Part shown: piece by piece, positions 41,570 through 41,931 of the stretch
How positions within the stretch are numbered: position 1 is the stretch's first letter
Layout: every line of letters begins with the position of its first letter
Origin: Sphingobacterium bovistauri
Lineage (GTDB): Bacteria > Bacteroidota > Bacteroidia > Sphingobacteriales > Sphingobacteriaceae
Reading direction: 5' to 3'
Assembly: GCF_020295405.1 (NCBI RefSeq)
Contig: NZ_JADEYP010000035.1
Span: 1 to 41,931, forward strand
DNA length: 41,931 bases
Made by a program: the position numbers and the translations under genes
Notes under the pieces: generated by a model
The model's database searches: none
Told to the model about the DNA's origin: nothing
What the model saw: only the letters and a program-made list of their open reading frames with translations

Positions 41570-41931
41570 TGTTTTAATGAACAATCCATGTCTACTCTTC
41601 CTCTACCATTTAATTTTACCTCTACATCTGGTTAATATCGCTATGATTTAGGTTATGTTTTTGTAATTTATGAGGAAAAAATTTTCTTTAGAATGAAATT
41701 TGTTTTAAATTTATGATATTCAGTAAATGTGTTAGCTTATTTTATTTATTTAAACTTAAAATTTTAACGTTTATAGCTTTCAAAGCAAGATTGCAGTTTT
41801 CAGGTGGATATACCATTTAAACTGTCCCCCCTTCACCACTTCAAAGTGTCCCCTCAGAGTTGAGGTCTGAAAAGAACAAAAAGTTGTTGTGCAGATCGGT
41901 TCCTTAGACGGATATTTTTTGTCCGGTTTAA
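41570..41931. other. Right-edge intergenic with possible IS end
   Basis: No gene is supported in these 362 bases. From about 41822 the sequence has two similar C-rich units, CTGTCCCCCCTTCAC and GTGTCCCCTCAGAG, which resemble the repeated ends of IS21-type elements. The element, if real, continues past the edge. Confidence 0.35.

Noticed and set aside
41600..41640. 15-codon plus-strand ORF starting MSTLPLPFN.
   Set aside because: Too short, no terminator or gene follows; probably chance.
1..41931. CRISPR arrays, tRNA or rRNA genes, and prophage genes.
   Set aside because: No regularly spaced repeats, no tRNA cloverleaf pattern and no phage structural genes were seen on reading both strands.

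Overview
The window is a chromosomal piece of an AT-rich Bacteroidota. Evidence: a DUF5686 protein, lipoproteins with acidic stretches after the lipobox, outer-membrane barrels ending in Phe, A-rich translation starts and one clear TTG / TAnnTTTG promoter. Gene content (PolX-PHP, GH125, a RemB-like protein, DUF3467, AsnA) fits Sphingobacteriales best; the genus cannot be fixed by reading alone.

Layout. 1-820: end of an insertion sequence and AT-rich spacer. 821-6860: DUF5686 outer-membrane protein, then OxyR divergent from an exported catalase and an exported ankyrin protein. 7005-10824: small exported protein, isocitrate-lyase-family enzyme, DUF808 membrane protein, GH31 glycosidase. 10850-13215: rtcB and prfH, an RNA-repair and ribosome-rescue operon, preceded by a promoter, a 28-codon leader ORF and mutually exclusive RNA hairpins. 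13256-19501: SH3-like exported protein, a DUF4342-like gene broken by a 70-bp tandem duplication, exported Mn-type superoxide dismutase, two outer-membrane proteins, DUF1003 protein, lipoprotein. 19614-25717: DUF1080 lipoprotein, 2-hydroxyacid dehydrogenase, PolX, type II NADH dehydrogenase, acyl-ACP desaturase. 25852-34238: sufS-sufE, murI, GH125 mannosidase, RemB/Wzi-like protein, aroQ, Bcr/CflA transporter, lgt. 34366-41304: M42 peptidase, DUF3467, GNAT-nitrilase fusion, asnA, iscA, an IscS-like desulfurase, MscS channel and a 48-residue protein. 41305-41931: a 188-bp non-autonomous element sitting in the loop of a terminator, then a possible IS end.

Shared themes. Oxidative-stress defence is concentrated in the exported compartment (catalase, ankyrin partner, SOD), with OxyR as likely regulator of the catalase. 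Iron-sulfur assembly is represented twice (SufS/SufE and IscS-like/IscA). Most of the rest is housekeeping. Several convergent gene pairs share bidirectional terminators that overlap a stop codon.

The most interesting signal is the leader in front of rtcB-prfH. It has the full layout of a translation-coupled attenuator: arm 1 at the leader ribosome-binding region, arm 2 inside the leader ORF, arm 3 common to antiterminator and terminator, arm 4 followed by a U-run. An operon that repairs and rescues ribosomes may therefore be switched on by faulty leader translation. The arms are read directly from the sequence; the biological logic is inference.
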